A DNA stretch of 64,000 nt, from the NCBI RefSeq assembly GCF_008386585.1, contig NZ_VUOB01000025.1, positions 1 to 64,000 of the forward strand, written 5' to 3'. Both the position numbers and the translations under genes were made by a program. Of the stretch, positions 35,127-45,986 are shown one piece after another. How positions within the stretch are numbered: position 1 is the first letter of the stretch; every line of letters starts with the position of its first letter. The notes below the pieces were generated by a model. That model ran no database searches and was not told where the DNA came from. It was given only the letters and a program-made list of their open reading frames with translations. Source of the DNA: Solihabitans fulvus. GTDB taxonomy: Bacteria; Actinomycetota; Actinomycetes; Mycobacteriales; Pseudonocardiaceae.

Positions 35127-36259
35127 TCATTGACCTGCCCTCGACCACGACCTCACAGGTCAACAACAAGCTCGTGGAGGTCAGGGAGCGCGGCGGAGCC
35201 GTCGCGCTCGGCCGCGTCCTCACCCTGGTGATCGTGACCGATGACGGGGCCCGCACGGAGGAGGCGGTCGACGCGGCGAACGACGCCAGCCGCCTGCACC
35301 CGTGCCGGGTGATCGTGGTCGCGAAGGGGGCCCGCAAGGCCGCCCCGCGACTGGACGCCCAGATCCGTGTCGGCGGCGACGCCGGCGCGAGCGAGGTCGT
35401 GGTGCTGCGGCTCTACGGCCCGCTGGCCGACGAGGGTGCGAGCTGCGTGATCCCGCTGCTGCTGCCCGACGCCCCCGTGGTGGCGTGGTGGCCGTTCGAG
35501 GCTCCCGCGGTGCCGGCGAAGGACCCGATCGGCGAGCTGGCCCACCGGCGGATCACCGACTCGGCCGCGGAGAAGAACCCGATCAAGGCGCTCGAGCACC
35601 GGCAGAAGTCCTACGCGGACGGCGACACCGACCTGGCCTGGACGCGGCTGACCACCTGGCGGACCCAGCTGGCCGCCGCGCTCGATCTGGCGCCGTTCGA
35701 CAAGGTCACCGACGCCGAGGTCACCGGGGAGGCCGACTCGCCGTCGACCGACCTGCTCGCGGCCTGGCTGGGTTGGTGCCTGCGCATCCCGGTCAAGCGC
35801 TCGAAGACGACCTCGGGACAGGGCATCGTCTCCGTGGTGCTGGAACGCAAGTCGGGCAACGTGGAGCTGCACCGGCCGGACGGCAAGATCGGCATCCTGA
35901 CCCAGCCTGGCCAGCCGGAGCGGCGGGTGGCGCTGCACCGGCGCGAGGTGCAGGACTGCCTGTCCGAGGAGCTGCGGCGGCTGGACGCGGACGAGATCTA
36001 CGAGGCGACCCTCAAGTCGCTGTCCAAGGTCGTCCGCACCAAGACCGTGGCGGCGCGCAAGCCCGCCGCGGCCAAGGCCGCCACAGCGACCGCGAAGCCG
36101 GTCGCCGCGACGGCGAAGGCCACGGCCAAGCCCGCGGCGAAGCCGGCCGCGGCCAAGGCGGCCAAGCCGTCGACGGGGGCCGCCGCGTCCCCGAACGGCA
36201 GCGCGGCGAAGGCGAAGCCGGAGCCCAAGCCGGCTCGCCGGGTCAAGGCCGGCACGTGA
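35123..36259 (+). CDS. opcA: Glucose-6-phosphate dehydrogenase assembly protein OpcA
   Basis: A 378-aa protein that allosterically activates or assembles Zwf in actinobacteria and cyanobacteria. The OpcA core covers about 1-295 (VIVTDDGARTEEAVDAANDA, PLLLPDAPVVAWWPFEAP). The last ~75 residues are a Lys/Ala/Pro tail of KPAAKPAAAKAAKP type, histone-H1-like and probably disordered, which is longer than I expect for the family. GTG overlaps the zwf stop. Confidence 0.95.
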   Translation: MIIDLPSTTTSQVNNKLVEVRERGGAVALGRVLTLVIVTDDGARTEEAVDAANDASRLHPCRVIVVAKGARKAAPRLDAQIRVGGDAGASEVVVLRLYGPLADEGASCVIPLLLPDAPVVAWWPFEAPAVPAKDPIGELAHRRITDSAAEKNPIKALEHRQKSYADGDTDLAWTRLTTWRTQLAAALDLAPFDKVTDAEVTGEADSPSTDLLAAWLGWCLRIPVKRSKTTSGQGIVSVVLERKSGNVELHRPDGKIGILTQPGQPERRVALHRREVQDCLSEELRRLDADEIYEATLKSLSKVVRTKTVAARKPAAAKAATATAKPVAATAKATAKPAAKPAAAKAAKPSTGAAASPNGSAAKAKPEPKPARRVKAGT

Positions 36260-37038
36260 TCCAGTCCGAGATGGTGGTGCACCGCGACGGCGACCTGTTG
36301 GCCGCCGCCGCGGCGGCCCGGCTGGTGACCGCGCTGGTGGACGCCCAGGCGGCGCGCGGGTCGGCGTCGCTGGTTCTCACCGGCGGGCGCACCGGCACGG
36401 CCGTGCTGGCGCACCTGCGGGACAGCCCGGCCCGCGACGCCGTCGACTGGTCCAGGGTGGACCTGTACTGGGGCGACGAGCGGTTCCTGCCCTCGGGGCA
36501 TCCGGACCGCAACGAGACCCAGGCCAGGGCGGCATTCCTGGACCACGTGCCGGTGTCGCCGGAGCGGGTGCACGTCGTTGAGCCGTCCGACGGCAGGTTC
36601 GGGGACGACCCCGACGCCGCCGCCGACGCCTACGCGGACGTGCTGGCCGCCGCCGCCGCGCAGGCCGAGGGTGACGGCTCGGTGCCCGCCTTCGACGTGT
36701 GCCTGCTCGGGGTCGGCGAGGAGGGGCACACCGCCTCGATCTTCCCCGACTCCCCCGCCGTGCACGAGACCGAGCGGACGGTGGTCGCGGTGCGCGACTG
36801 CCCGAAGCCGCCCCCGACCAGGGTCAGCCTGACCCTGCCGGCGATCCGCAGGTCGGTGCAGGTGTGGCTGATGACCACCGGCGAGTCGAAGGCCGACGCC
36901 GTGGCGTCGGTCTTCGGCGGTGCCGGCGAGGTGGCACTGCCCGCGGCCGGGGCGCGCGGCCAGCGCCGCACGCTGTGGCTGCTGGACGCGGGCGCCGCCG
37001 CGAAGGTGTCAGAGGAGCGCACGTCGCGGCAGGCGTGA
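36256..37038 (+). CDS. pgl: 6-phosphogluconolactonase
   Basis: A 260-aa NagB-fold hydrolase for 6-phosphogluconolactone. Motifs: LVLTGGRTGTAVLAHL, VDLYWGDERFLPSGHPDRNE and LLGVGEEGHTASIFP. GTG overlaps the opcA stop (GTGA), and it ends the operon at a strong terminator. Confidence 0.94.
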   Translation: MIQSEMVVHRDGDLLAAAAAARLVTALVDAQAARGSASLVLTGGRTGTAVLAHLRDSPARDAVDWSRVDLYWGDERFLPSGHPDRNETQARAAFLDHVPVSPERVHVVEPSDGRFGDDPDAAADAYADVLAAAAAQAEGDGSVPAFDVCLLGVGEEGHTASIFPDSPAVHETERTVVAVRDCPKPPPTRVSLTLPAIRRSVQVWLMTTGESKADAVASVFGGAGEVALPAAGARGQRRTLWLLDAGAAAKVSEERTSRQA

Positions 37039-37053
37039 GTCCCGCACGATCGT

Positions 37054-37084
37054 CGCCCCTTCCCGGCCTCGCCGGGGAGGGGCG
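37054..37084 (+). terminator. Terminator of the pentose phosphate operon
   Basis: CGCCCCTTCCCGGC and GCCGGGGAGGGGCG pair with one mismatch around a 3-nt loop, 16 nt after the pgl stop. Confidence 0.7.
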
Positions 37085-37134
37085 CTGTGCTGTTCGGGGC
37101 GGCGGCAACGGCGTCGGTGGATCATGATGTGCGC

Positions 37135-37626
37135 ATGACCACCAGCACGCGGGCGATCGACGACCGGGACCTCGACGGCGTTCTCGTCCTCAACAACGGC
37201 GCGGTCCCCTCCGTCAACGAACTCACCCGCGACCAGCTCGCCGAGCTGGTCGCGGGGGCGGCGGTGGCGCTGGTGGCGGTGGACGGCGACGAGGTGGCCG
37301 GTTTCGTGCTGGCCCTCTCCCCCGGCCTGCCCTACGAGAGCCAGAACTACCGGTGGTTTTCCGGGCGCTACCAGGACTTCCTCTACGTGGACCGCGTCGT
37401 GGTCGCCGAGTCGCGGCGCGGCGCCGGGGTCGGCGGCGTGCTGTACGACGCGGTGACCGAGCGGGCGCGGGCGCTCGGCGCCGGCCGGGTGACGTGCGAG
37501 GTCAACGTGCGGCCGCCGAACCCGGGGTCGATGTGCTTCCACGAGCGCCGCGGCTTCCGCTCCGTCGGCGAACAGCACACGGAGAACGACACCAAGCGGG
37601 TGGCCCTGCTGGCCCTGCCGCTCTGA
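37135..37626 (+). CDS. GNAT-family N-acetyltransferase
   Basis: A 163-aa acetyl-CoA-dependent acetyltransferase fold. Strand/loop motif LYVDRVVVAESRRGAGVGGV contains the pyrophosphate-binding R-x-x-G-x-G variant, and NPGSMCFHERRGFRSVGEQ is the C-terminal part. Substrate unknown. Closely follows the pgl terminator and is probably its own unit. Confidence 0.85.
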   Translation: MTTSTRAIDDRDLDGVLVLNNGAVPSVNELTRDQLAELVAGAAVALVAVDGDEVAGFVLALSPGLPYESQNYRWFSGRYQDFLYVDRVVVAESRRGAGVGGVLYDAVTERARALGAGRVTCEVNVRPPNPGSMCFHERRGFRSVGEQHTENDTKRVALLALPL

Positions 37627-37633
37627 CACAAAG

Positions 37634-37651
37634 ATCTGCCGATCGGCAGAT
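37634..37651. promoter_or_regulatory. 18-bp perfect palindrome
   Basis: ATCTGCCGATCGGCAGAT begins 8 nt after the GNAT stop. It could be an operator for the downstream membrane-protein gene or a terminator stem with no loop. Confidence 0.45.
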
Positions 37652-37712
37652 GGACATCCCCGCCGCCCCGCCGCGCCGACCGAACCACCCGCCCGATCTC
37701 TGCTCATCGGCG

Positions 37713-37752
37713 GATACACCGCCACCCATCGGCCCGGAATCCTTGGTGTATC
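37713..37752. promoter_or_regulatory. Spaced inverted repeat before the CxxC membrane protein
   Basis: GATACACC (37713-37720) and GGTGTATC (37745-37752) are perfect 8-bp arms 24 nt apart, 40 nt before the start at 37793. Probable regulator site. Confidence 0.45.
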
Positions 37753-37792
37753 AGGAAAGTCCCGTCTCGGGGCTACGCGAGGGAGCAGGGCG

Positions 37793-38905
37793 ATGGGGAA
37801 TTCGGGGCAGGTCAAGGAAAGCACGTCAGCGAAGACCGTGGACCGACGCCGCTGGTGGTCGGGCTGGCCGGGCTGGGTCGGTCCCCTGGCCATCGGGTGG
37901 TCGCTCCTCTACGGCGCGGCGTCGCTGTGGTGGGCGCTCGGCGGCGCGGGCTACCCGTTCGGCACGGTCGCCGACAACCGCGCCTCCGGGTCCGTCCTGG
38001 AGTCGAGCCGGGCCGAGGTGGTCGCGCCGGTGCTCGCGGCCGTCTGCCTCGCCGGGGTGGTCGCCGGAGTGCTGATGGTGCGCCGACGTGGCAGCGGCCG
38101 GGTCCGGGTGCTGTTGCTGGCGGTCGGCTGGGCGCAGGCGATCGCGTTCGCCCTGGCGATCCCGGACTACACGCTGGTGGCCGTGGTGGTGTTCGCGCCG
38201 GTGCTCGTGGTGTTCGCCTTCACCGGGGTGCCCGGGGAGCAGCACGACCTGGGCAACATCCTCTACTGGCACCGGGACAACCTGATCATCGTGTTCGTCG
38301 GCGGAATCCTGTGGGCCGGCGCGACTCTCGTCTACCAACGGCGCTCAAGGGGCCTGTGCGTGCGGTGCGGACGGGGCGGCAAGGCTTCCGCCCGGACCAC
38401 GCCCGCCTGGACCACGCCAGAGGCGGCCGCGAGGTGGGGACGTTGGGCGGTCCGGATCGCCCTGCTGTCCACCGTCCCGTACGAGACAACCAGGCTGGCC
38501 TGGTACTTCGGCTACCCGCTCGGCATCACACCAGGTTTCCTGAAGGAGATGCAGGACACCAGGGGGATGCTCACGATCGGCCTGTCCATGGCCATCGGCT
38601 CGGTGCTCGGCGGCGTGCTGACGCACGGCCTGGTGGCCCGCTGGGGCGAGGTCTGGCCGAGGTGGGTCTGGTTCAGGGCGGGCAGGCCGGTCGGCCTCGC
38701 CACGGCGATCGTGCCGGCGGCGGTCATGTCGGTGGTGCTCATCCCCGCGGGCGTCATGGCCATCAGGGGCTGGAACCAGCCGCAGGGCTGGGGCACCACC
38801 TACCCGGCGATGCTGTGGATGGTGTGGGGCGCGGCGCTCGGCGCGGCGACCCTCGCCTACTACCTGCGCAGGCGAGGCGCCTGCCGGGTCTGCCACCGGG
38901 GTTGA
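37793..38905 (+). CDS. Multispanning membrane protein with two CxxC motifs
   Basis: A 370-aa protein of unknown function with about nine hydrophobic helices (WVGPLAIGWSLLYGAASLWW, AVVVFAPVLVVFAFTGVPG and similar). Two CxxC pairs are in loops or ends: LCVRCGRGGK mid-protein and ACRVCHRG at the C-terminus. These could bind metal or react as thiols. The start fits a GGGAGCAGGG ribosome site. Two inverted repeats upstream suggest regulation. Confidence 0.6.
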   Translation: MGNSGQVKESTSAKTVDRRRWWSGWPGWVGPLAIGWSLLYGAASLWWALGGAGYPFGTVADNRASGSVLESSRAEVVAPVLAAVCLAGVVAGVLMVRRRGSGRVRVLLLAVGWAQAIAFALAIPDYTLVAVVVFAPVLVVFAFTGVPGEQHDLGNILYWHRDNLIIVFVGGILWAGATLVYQRRSRGLCVRCGRGGKASARTTPAWTTPEAAARWGRWAVRIALLSTVPYETTRLAWYFGYPLGITPGFLKEMQDTRGMLTIGLSMAIGSVLGGVLTHGLVARWGEVWPRWVWFRAGRPVGLATAIVPAAVMSVVLIPAGVMAIRGWNQPQGWGTTYPAMLWMVWGAALGAATLAYYLRRRGACRVCHRG

Positions 38906-39089
38906 GCCGGTTGCGTTTGCCCGCCGTGGTGGGTACGGGCTTGCCGAGCATCGTGCCCACCACGGCGGTCGTCGCGCTCCTCGATGTGCGAACGCACAGT
39001 TCTGGATCCGGAAACGTCCCGGACGGCGTGTTCCGATGTCTCGATCAGGCAGGCGACGCCTGAGAGCACGACCCGACTTAGGGGGCTCC

Positions 39090-40493
39090 ATGCCCGACGA
39101 GGTGGCCGACCAGCCGAACCGGACGCTGGAGGAGCAGGACGCGGCCCCCGCCAGGTCCGCCCGGTTCTGGCGTCGCAGCAGGCCACGCGGCAGGTCTAGG
39201 CTGCCCACCACCACCCGATCGCAGTACGGTATTCCACGGCGGGCGGTCAACAGTGGAGGTCGGATCCTGGTTGTCGAGAGGCTTCCGGTCGGTGGCATGA
39301 CAGCGAGGGCCACGGACAGGGTGAGGCGCGCCGCCGAGAGCCGGTGGTCGGTGCTCACCCGCCAGCGCCAGTTCGCCGTCGACCTGCTCGCGATGGTGAT
39401 CGGCGCTCTCGACGTCTGGCTCGTCATCCCGCCCAAGGCCCAGCCCTACTCGATCGTGCTGTCCGCCGTCGCCTGCCTCGCGCTCGCGGTGCGCAGGCGC
39501 TTCCCGTTCACCGTGGTGCTCATCGCCGTGCCTGGTTTCCTCGCAGGCTGGGCCGAGCTGACCGCGATGATCGCGCTGGCCACCCTGGCGCGCCGCAGGC
39601 TGCTCGGCTGGCAGACCATCGTCGGCGCGGTGCTCGTGTGGATCTGCCGGTTCACCCGCTGGCCGCTGGACGACTTCGCCGGCCAGACCTGGCGCGAGCA
39701 CGCGTTGGACGGCATCTACGCCTGCTTCGTGGTCGGCATGCCGATCGGGCTCGCGCTGCTGGCCTCGGCGCGGCAGGAGCTGTTCAACCGCATCTCCGAG
39801 CTGGCCGACAGCCGGGAGCGGGAGCGGCGCTTCCACGCACACGCGATCCGCGCCGAGGAGCGCGCCAGGCTGGCGCGGGAGATGCACGACCTGGTGTCGC
39901 ACCAGGTGAGCCTGATCGCGATGCAGGCGGGGGCGCTGCGGATGGCCGCGGAGGACCCGGAGTCGCGGAAGGTCGCCGGCACTATCCGGGAACTCAGCAG
40001 CCGCACGCTGGACGAGCTGCGGCAGCTCGTCGGCGTGCTGCGCACCGAGGACGCCGACGACCCGCAGCCGGGGTTGGCGGAGCTGCCGGAGCTGGTGCAG
40101 ACCGCGGGCGTGACGGCCTCGCTGACCATCCAGGTCGCGCCGCTCGACCTGGCCAACGCCATCTCCGCGGCGGTCTACCGGACCGTGCAGGAGGCGCTGA
40201 CCAACATCCGCAAGCACGCCCAGGGCTCGATCGCCACGGTGCGCGTCTACTCCGAGAACAACACCGTGCTGGTCGAGGTCCGCAACGACCGGCCGCGCCG
40301 CCAGCCGACCGCGCTGTCCGCGACCCTGCTCTCGCTCGGCACGCTGCCGTCGGGCGGCCACGGGCTGGTCGGGCTGCGGGAGCGCGCCGCGCTGCTCGGC
40401 GGCACCCTGCACGCCGGCCCGACCACGGACGGCGGCTACCTGGTCAGGGCCGTGTTCCCGGCGTTGTACCCGCCGTCGGACGAACCGGCCTGA
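39090..40493 (+). CDS. Orphan sensor histidine kinase (HisKA_3/DesK-NarX type)
   Basis: A 467-aa kinase. An N-terminal ~70-residue basic cytosolic stretch precedes about 4-5 hydrophobic segments (LLAMVIGALDVWLVIPPKAQ to ACFVVGMPIGLALLA). The dimerisation/phosphoacceptor box is ARLAREMHDLVSHQVSLIAM, and the ATPase has RTVQEALTNIRKHAQ and GHGLVGLRERAALLGG. No response regulator is adjacent, which is unusual for this class. ATG 39090 has GGGGG upstream; ATG 39300 is an alternative that drops the basic region. Confidence 0.85.
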   Translation: MPDEVADQPNRTLEEQDAAPARSARFWRRSRPRGRSRLPTTTRSQYGIPRRAVNSGGRILVVERLPVGGMTARATDRVRRAAESRWSVLTRQRQFAVDLLAMVIGALDVWLVIPPKAQPYSIVLSAVACLALAVRRRFPFTVVLIAVPGFLAGWAELTAMIALATLARRRLLGWQTIVGAVLVWICRFTRWPLDDFAGQTWREHALDGIYACFVVGMPIGLALLASARQELFNRISELADSRERERRFHAHAIRAEERARLAREMHDLVSHQVSLIAMQAGALRMAAEDPESRKVAGTIRELSSRTLDELRQLVGVLRTEDADDPQPGLAELPELVQTAGVTASLTIQVAPLDLANAISAAVYRTVQEALTNIRKHAQGSIATVRVYSENNTVLVEVRNDRPRRQPTALSATLLSLGTLPSGGHGLVGLRERAALLGGTLHAGPTTDGGYLVRAVFPALYPPSDEPA

Positions 40494-40502
40494 CCAGCCG
40501 CG

Positions 40503-41030
40503 TCAGGACGGCAGGTCGCCGTCGCCGGTCGAGCCGTCGATCAGCTCCCTGAGGATGTCGGCGTGGCCCGCGTGCCGCGCGGTCTCCTCGATCATGTGCA
40601 CGTAGATCCAGCGCACCGTGATGTCGCCGTGGCGGGGGTGCGGGACGAGGTCGGTGAGCGCGCGGCCTGCGCCCGCCGTGCGGGATCGCGCGCACTCGCG
40701 CTCGTAGTCGGCGATCAGCTGCTCGACGGTCTCCCCCGGCTCCACCCGGAAGTCACCGTCGGGGTCGTCGTCGGTATAGGGCGGCACCGGCACGTCGGCG
40801 GCGGGCCGCTGGGCGATGCCACGCTGGAACCAGGACTGCTCGACCCACCGCAGGTGCTTCACCAGGCCGGCGAGCGTGGTCATCGAGGGCACCAGCCTGC
40901 GCTGGGCGTCCTGCTCGGACACGCCGCGCACCTTGGCCACGATCACGGCCCGGTACTCGTCGAGGAAGCCCTCGAGCATGGCCCGCTCGTCGGTGGTGCT
41001 CAACAGTTCGTCAGAAGAAGGTTGCGCCAT
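40503..41030 (-). CDS. DinB-family protein (DUF664)
   Basis: A 175-aa four-helix DinB/YfiT-fold protein. Putative metal ligands: GLVKHLRWVEQSWF and YVHMIEETARHAGHADILRE. Mycothiol- or bacillithiol-dependent transferases belong here; its activity is unknown. Convergent with the histidine kinase gene (9 nt apart). ATG 41030 starts the conserved part. Confidence 0.85.
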   Translation of the reverse strand: MAQPSSDELLSTTDERAMLEGFLDEYRAVIVAKVRGVSEQDAQRRLVPSMTTLAGLVKHLRWVEQSWFQRGIAQRPAADVPVPPYTDDDPDGDFRVEPGETVEQLIADYERECARSRTAGAGRALTDLVPHPRHGDITVRWIYVHMIEETARHAGHADILRELIDGSTGDGDLPS

Positions 41031-41060
41031 AACGGTGACGATAACTGCCGGCACAAACCA

Positions 41061-41109
41061 TTTCCGGGGTCACCACATCGCGACGAAAGCGGTGCGGTGA
41101 CCCCGGAAA
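41061..41109 (-). terminator. 14-bp terminator after rbpA
   Basis: TTTCCGGGGTCACC (41061-41074) pairs exactly with GGTGACCCCGGAAA (41096-41109), starting 17 nt beyond the rbpA stop. Confidence 0.75.
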
Positions 41110-41126
41110 CGGTGTTCGTTGTTCGG

Positions 41127-41474
41127 TTAGAAGTCGCCCTCGCGCTGCCTGCGCAGCTTGGTGAGCGCCTCGTCCAGGATCGCCTGGCCGTCCGCGTCGG
41201 AGCGCCGCTCCTTCACGTAGGCCAGGTGTGTCTTGTACGGCTCGTTACGCGGCGGAGCCGGCGGGCTCTGCTCGTCCCGCCCCGCAGGAAACCCACACCT
41301 CGGGCAGTCCCACACCTCGGGCTCGTCCGCGTCCACCGCGAAGGACGGGCGCGACTCGTGCCCGTTGGCGCACCAGTACGAAACCCGATGCCTCGGCGCG
41401 GACTCGCCGCGCTCCGACTCACCCATCGGGCCTGCGCCGACGCGGGTACCGCGAATCGCGTTACCACCAGCCAT
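41127..41474 (-). CDS. rbpA: RNA polymerase-binding protein RbpA
   Basis: A 115-aa actinobacterial transcription activator that binds RNA polymerase and principal sigma factors. The zinc-ribbon-like core has SYWCANGHESRPSFA and VWDCPRCGFPAG; the basic linker NEPYKTHLAYVKERRS and the C-terminal sigma-interacting helix EALTKLRRQRE follow. Specific marker of Actinobacteria. Confidence 0.95.
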   Translation of the reverse strand: MAGGNAIRGTRVGAGPMGESERGESAPRHRVSYWCANGHESRPSFAVDADEPEVWDCPRCGFPAGRDEQSPPAPPRNEPYKTHLAYVKERRSDADGQAILDEALTKLRRQREGDF

Positions 41475-41540
41475 CGACCGTTACACCCCCACCAAGTGGT
41501 TGCCGCTAGTCCTCGACTGACTCATCAGCATGACGGACAC

Positions 41541-41774
41541 CTATCCGAGCTTGACCAGCAACCCAATCCCCACGATGGAGATCAGCCAGACCGCGGCACA
41601 GAACAGCGTGAGGCGGTCCAGGTTCTTCTCGACGACGCTCGAGCCGGACAGGCTCGACTGCATGCCGCCACCGAACAGCGAGGACAGCCCGCCTCCCCGG
41701 CCACGGTGCAGCAGTACCAACAGCACCAGCAGCACACTGGAGACGATCAACAGGATCTGTAGGAACAGCTTCAT
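41541..41774 (-). CDS. secG: Preprotein translocase subunit SecG
   Basis: A 77-aa two-helix membrane protein of the SecYEG translocon: FLQILLIVSSVLLVLLVLLH, the Gly-rich loop GRGGGLSSLFGGGMQSS and a second helix ending in LVKLG. Located downstream of the gap-pgk-tpiA group, a conserved actinobacterial order. Confidence 0.93.
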   Translation of the reverse strand: MKLFLQILLIVSSVLLVLLVLLHRGRGGGLSSLFGGGMQSSLSGSSVVEKNLDRLTLFCAAVWLISIVGIGLLVKLG

Positions 41775-41876
41775 CTCATCCTCGCTGTCGGGCGGTTGAC
41801 GCCACAGCGTACCGGGTCGAACGCCGACCGTGGAGCGCCGTGTGGATCAGAACGAATGGGAACAGATCAGGCCTGG

Positions 41877-42662
<786 letters not shown>

Positions 42663-42667
42663 GGTGT

Positions 42668-43873
42668 TCAGCTCTCCAATACCGCGACGCCGGGAAGTTC
42701 CTTGCCTTCCAGGAACTCCAGGGATGCGCCACCGCCGGTCGAGATGTGCGAGAAACCGTCCTCCGGCAGGCCGAGCAGCCGGACCGCCGCGGCCGAGTCG
42801 CCGCCGCCGACGACGCTGAACGCGTCGCTTTCGACCAGCGCGCTCGCGACGGCGTTGGTGCCCCTGGCGAACCTCGGGAACTCGAACACGCCCATCGGGC
42901 CGTTCCAGAACACCGTCTTCGCGTCAGCCAGCTTGCTGACGAACAGCTCGCACGTGCGCGGGCCGATGTCCAGGCCCATCCGGTCCGCCGGGATCGCGTC
43001 GACGGGGACCGTCTCGTAGTCGGCGTCCTCGGCGAACCCGGTGGCCGCCAGCACGTCGACCGGCAGCACCAGCTCGACGCCGCGCTTCTCGGCCTCGGCG
43101 AGGAAGCCGGCGACCTGCTCCAGCTGGTCCTCCTGGAGCAGCGACTTGCCGACCTCGTGGCCCTGGGCCCTGAGGAACGTGTAGGCCATGCCGCCGCCGA
43201 TGAGCAGGCGGTCGACCTTGGCCAGCAGGTTGGCGATCACGCCGAGCTTGTCGGAGACCTTCGCGCCGCCGAGCACGACGACGTAGGGCCGGGCCGTGTC
43301 CTCGGTGAGCCTGCGCAGCACCTCGACCTCGGCGAGCACCAGGCCGCCTGCGTAGTGCGGCAGCTTGGTCGCCACGTCGTAGACCGACGCCTGCTTCCGG
43401 TGCACCACACCGAAACCGTCAGAGACGAACGCGCCGTCCGCGCCGACCAGCGCGGCGAGGTCGTCGGCCAACGCGGACCGCTCGGCCTCGTCCTTGCTCG
43501 TCTCGCGCGCGTCGAAGCGGATGTTCTCCAGCAGCGCCACCGAGCCGTCGGTCAGCGCGGCCACGGTGGCCTTCGCCGACTCGCCGACCACGTCACCGGC
43601 CAGCGCCACGTCGGCGCCGAGCAGCTCGCCGAGGCGGGCGGCCACCGGCGCGAGTGAGAAGGCCGGGTCCGGCTCGCCCTTGGGGCGGCCGAGGTGGGCC
43701 GCGACGACGACCCTGGCACCGGCGCCGGTCAGTGCCGTGATGGTGGGCAGCGACGCGCGGACCCGCCCGTCGTCGGTGATCCTGCTGCCGTCGAGGGGGA
43801 CGTTCAGGTCGGCGCGCACGAGTACGCGCCGACCCGAGACACCCTCGGCGATCAGATCGTCGAGAGTCTTCAC
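42668..43873 (-). CDS. pgk: Phosphoglycerate kinase
   Basis: A 401-aa glycolytic kinase making ATP from 1,3-bisphosphoglycerate. Signatures: [41 protein letters not shown] and the nucleotide loop [18 protein letters not shown] 43873 at [10 protein letters not shown] is chosen; a longer reading enters the gap gene. Eight nt separate it from gap. Confidence 0.97.
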   Translation of the reverse strand: MKTLDDLIAEGVSGRRVLVRADLNVPLDGSRITDDGRVRASLPTITALTGAGARVVVAAHLGRPKGEPDPAFSLAPVAARLGELLGADVALAGDVVGESAKATVAALTDGSVALLENIRFDARETSKDEAERSALADDLAALVGADGAFVSDGFGVVHRKQASVYDVATKLPHYAGGLVLAEVEVLRRLTEDTARPYVVVLGGAKVSDKLGVIANLLAKVDRLLIGGGMAYTFLRAQGHEVGKSLLQEDQLEQVAGFLAEAEKRGVELVLPVDVLAATGFAEDADYETVPVDAIPADRMGLDIGPRTCELFVSKLADAKTVFWNGPMGVFEFPRFARGTNAVASALVESDAFSVVGGGDSAAAVRLLGLPEDGFSHISTGGGASLEFLEGKELPGVAVLES

Positions 43874-43881
43874 AGTCCGCC

Positions 43882-44913
<1,032 letters not shown>

Positions 44914-44964
44914 TCATGCCGGGAGCGTTAGTGGTCTCGGGAGTTACCTGGACTACCCGTTTCC

Positions 44965-44994
44965 ACCCTAGCGGCAGAGCCTTGCGCTGGTCAG
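44965..44994 (-). promoter_or_regulatory. Promoter of the gap operon
   Basis: On the minus strand CTGACC (plus 44989-44994) is followed after 18 nt by TAGGGT (plus 44965-44970), about 80 nt before the gap start. Confidence 0.5.
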
Positions 44995-45087
44995 AGGGGC
45001 CGCCGATTTTCTTTATCGAATCAGCCCATCGGAAATGTGAGCAGGGCTACTACCAGCCACTTTGGTCTAGACCTTGTTGCGGCAAGG

Positions 45088-45558
45088 TCAACTGAGCGTG
45101 AGCCGCGCGGCCGCGAGCACAACCAGCAGGTCGGGGACGCGGCGGTGCGCGCTCGGCGGCCGAACCCAACGGACACCGCCGTACGGAGTAGTGCTCGGCG
45201 GCAGCGACACCTTCGTGTCGATCAGGTCGACCCCGACCGGCGCGACGGCGGTGCCGGGCGGCGTGGCGGCCCGGTCGGCGAGGAACACCCACCGTTCGGG
45301 GTCGCCGGGCACGGCGATGACCGGGCCCTCCAGGTTGCGCCGGGCCAACAGCCCGAGGATCTCCCCCGCCGTGCCGACCCTGGCCACCATCGCGACCAGG
45401 TTGTCCGGCAGCAGCAGGTACAGGACGCCGCCGTCGACGGCGGTCCGCCAGCCCCAACGCTGCCCGTACTCCTCGCCCGCCACCCTGAGCCGGTCGAGGT
45501 CACCGCCGCGCCCACCGGACCCATCGGCTGGTTCTGATCTGTCTCTTGGTCCGTTCAT
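45088..45558 (-). CDS. Hypothetical protein, paralogue of the 57797-58273 gene
   Basis: A 156-aa protein: GWRTAVDGGVLYLLLPDNL, then ILGLLARRNLEGPVIAVPGD, ERWVFLAD and the end motif SLPPSTTPYGGVRWVRPP. The same motif order (VLPPTMTRYGSVRWANPP) occurs in the gene at 57797. The C-terminal pattern recalls the short bifunctional primase/polymerase-N-like proteins of actinobacteria, but catalytic residues are not evident. ATG 45558 has AGGAG about 10 nt upstream. Confidence 0.6.
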   Translation of the reverse strand: MNGPRDRSEPADGSGGRGGDLDRLRVAGEEYGQRWGWRTAVDGGVLYLLLPDNLVAMVARVGTAGEILGLLARRNLEGPVIAVPGDPERWVFLADRAATPPGTAVAPVGVDLIDTKVSLPPSTTPYGGVRWVRPPSAHRRVPDLLVVLAAARLTLS

Positions 45559-45986
45559 GACCGCGACGCTCCTGCCAAAGCCGGCCCGGTGGAGCCGAGG
45601 GTTCGGGGTACACCTCGGCCCCACCGAGATCCTCCGTGGCCGACCCGGCCCTGCCGGACGCCGGTGTCGACCACAAGACCAAGGCTTCAGCGGAACATCA
45701 CCGCTGGCCACGCGCGGAGCGGGTGGGACGGCCCCTGCGGTGCATGGCGGATATGCACACGCGGGGTAATGCCCGATCACAGCGGCCTGGCCCCTCCCCG
45801 TTGGCGCGACGCTGCGACGGGGAAACCACCCGGTCGGCTCAGGCCAGGTCATCACCCTCTCGGGGACCCCAGCGGAACGGGCGACTCACCACCGACAGTA
45901 CAGATCGGGCCGACCGCCCGCCGGCACCCTGCGTGACAAACCGCGCGTGCCCCTCGGTGACCCGGCCGAACGACCCAGCCGGGAAC
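45559..45986. other. 428-nt gap
   Basis: Lies between two minus-strand genes. The right end has a possible whiA terminator (45961-45983). Otherwise no coding frame, RNA motif or repeat is recognised. Confidence 0.4.
45961..45983 (-). terminator. Possible whiA terminator
   Basis: CCCGGC and GCCGGG (6 bp, 11-nt loop) lie 3 nt beyond the whiA stop. The stem is short, so confidence is modest. Confidence 0.35.
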
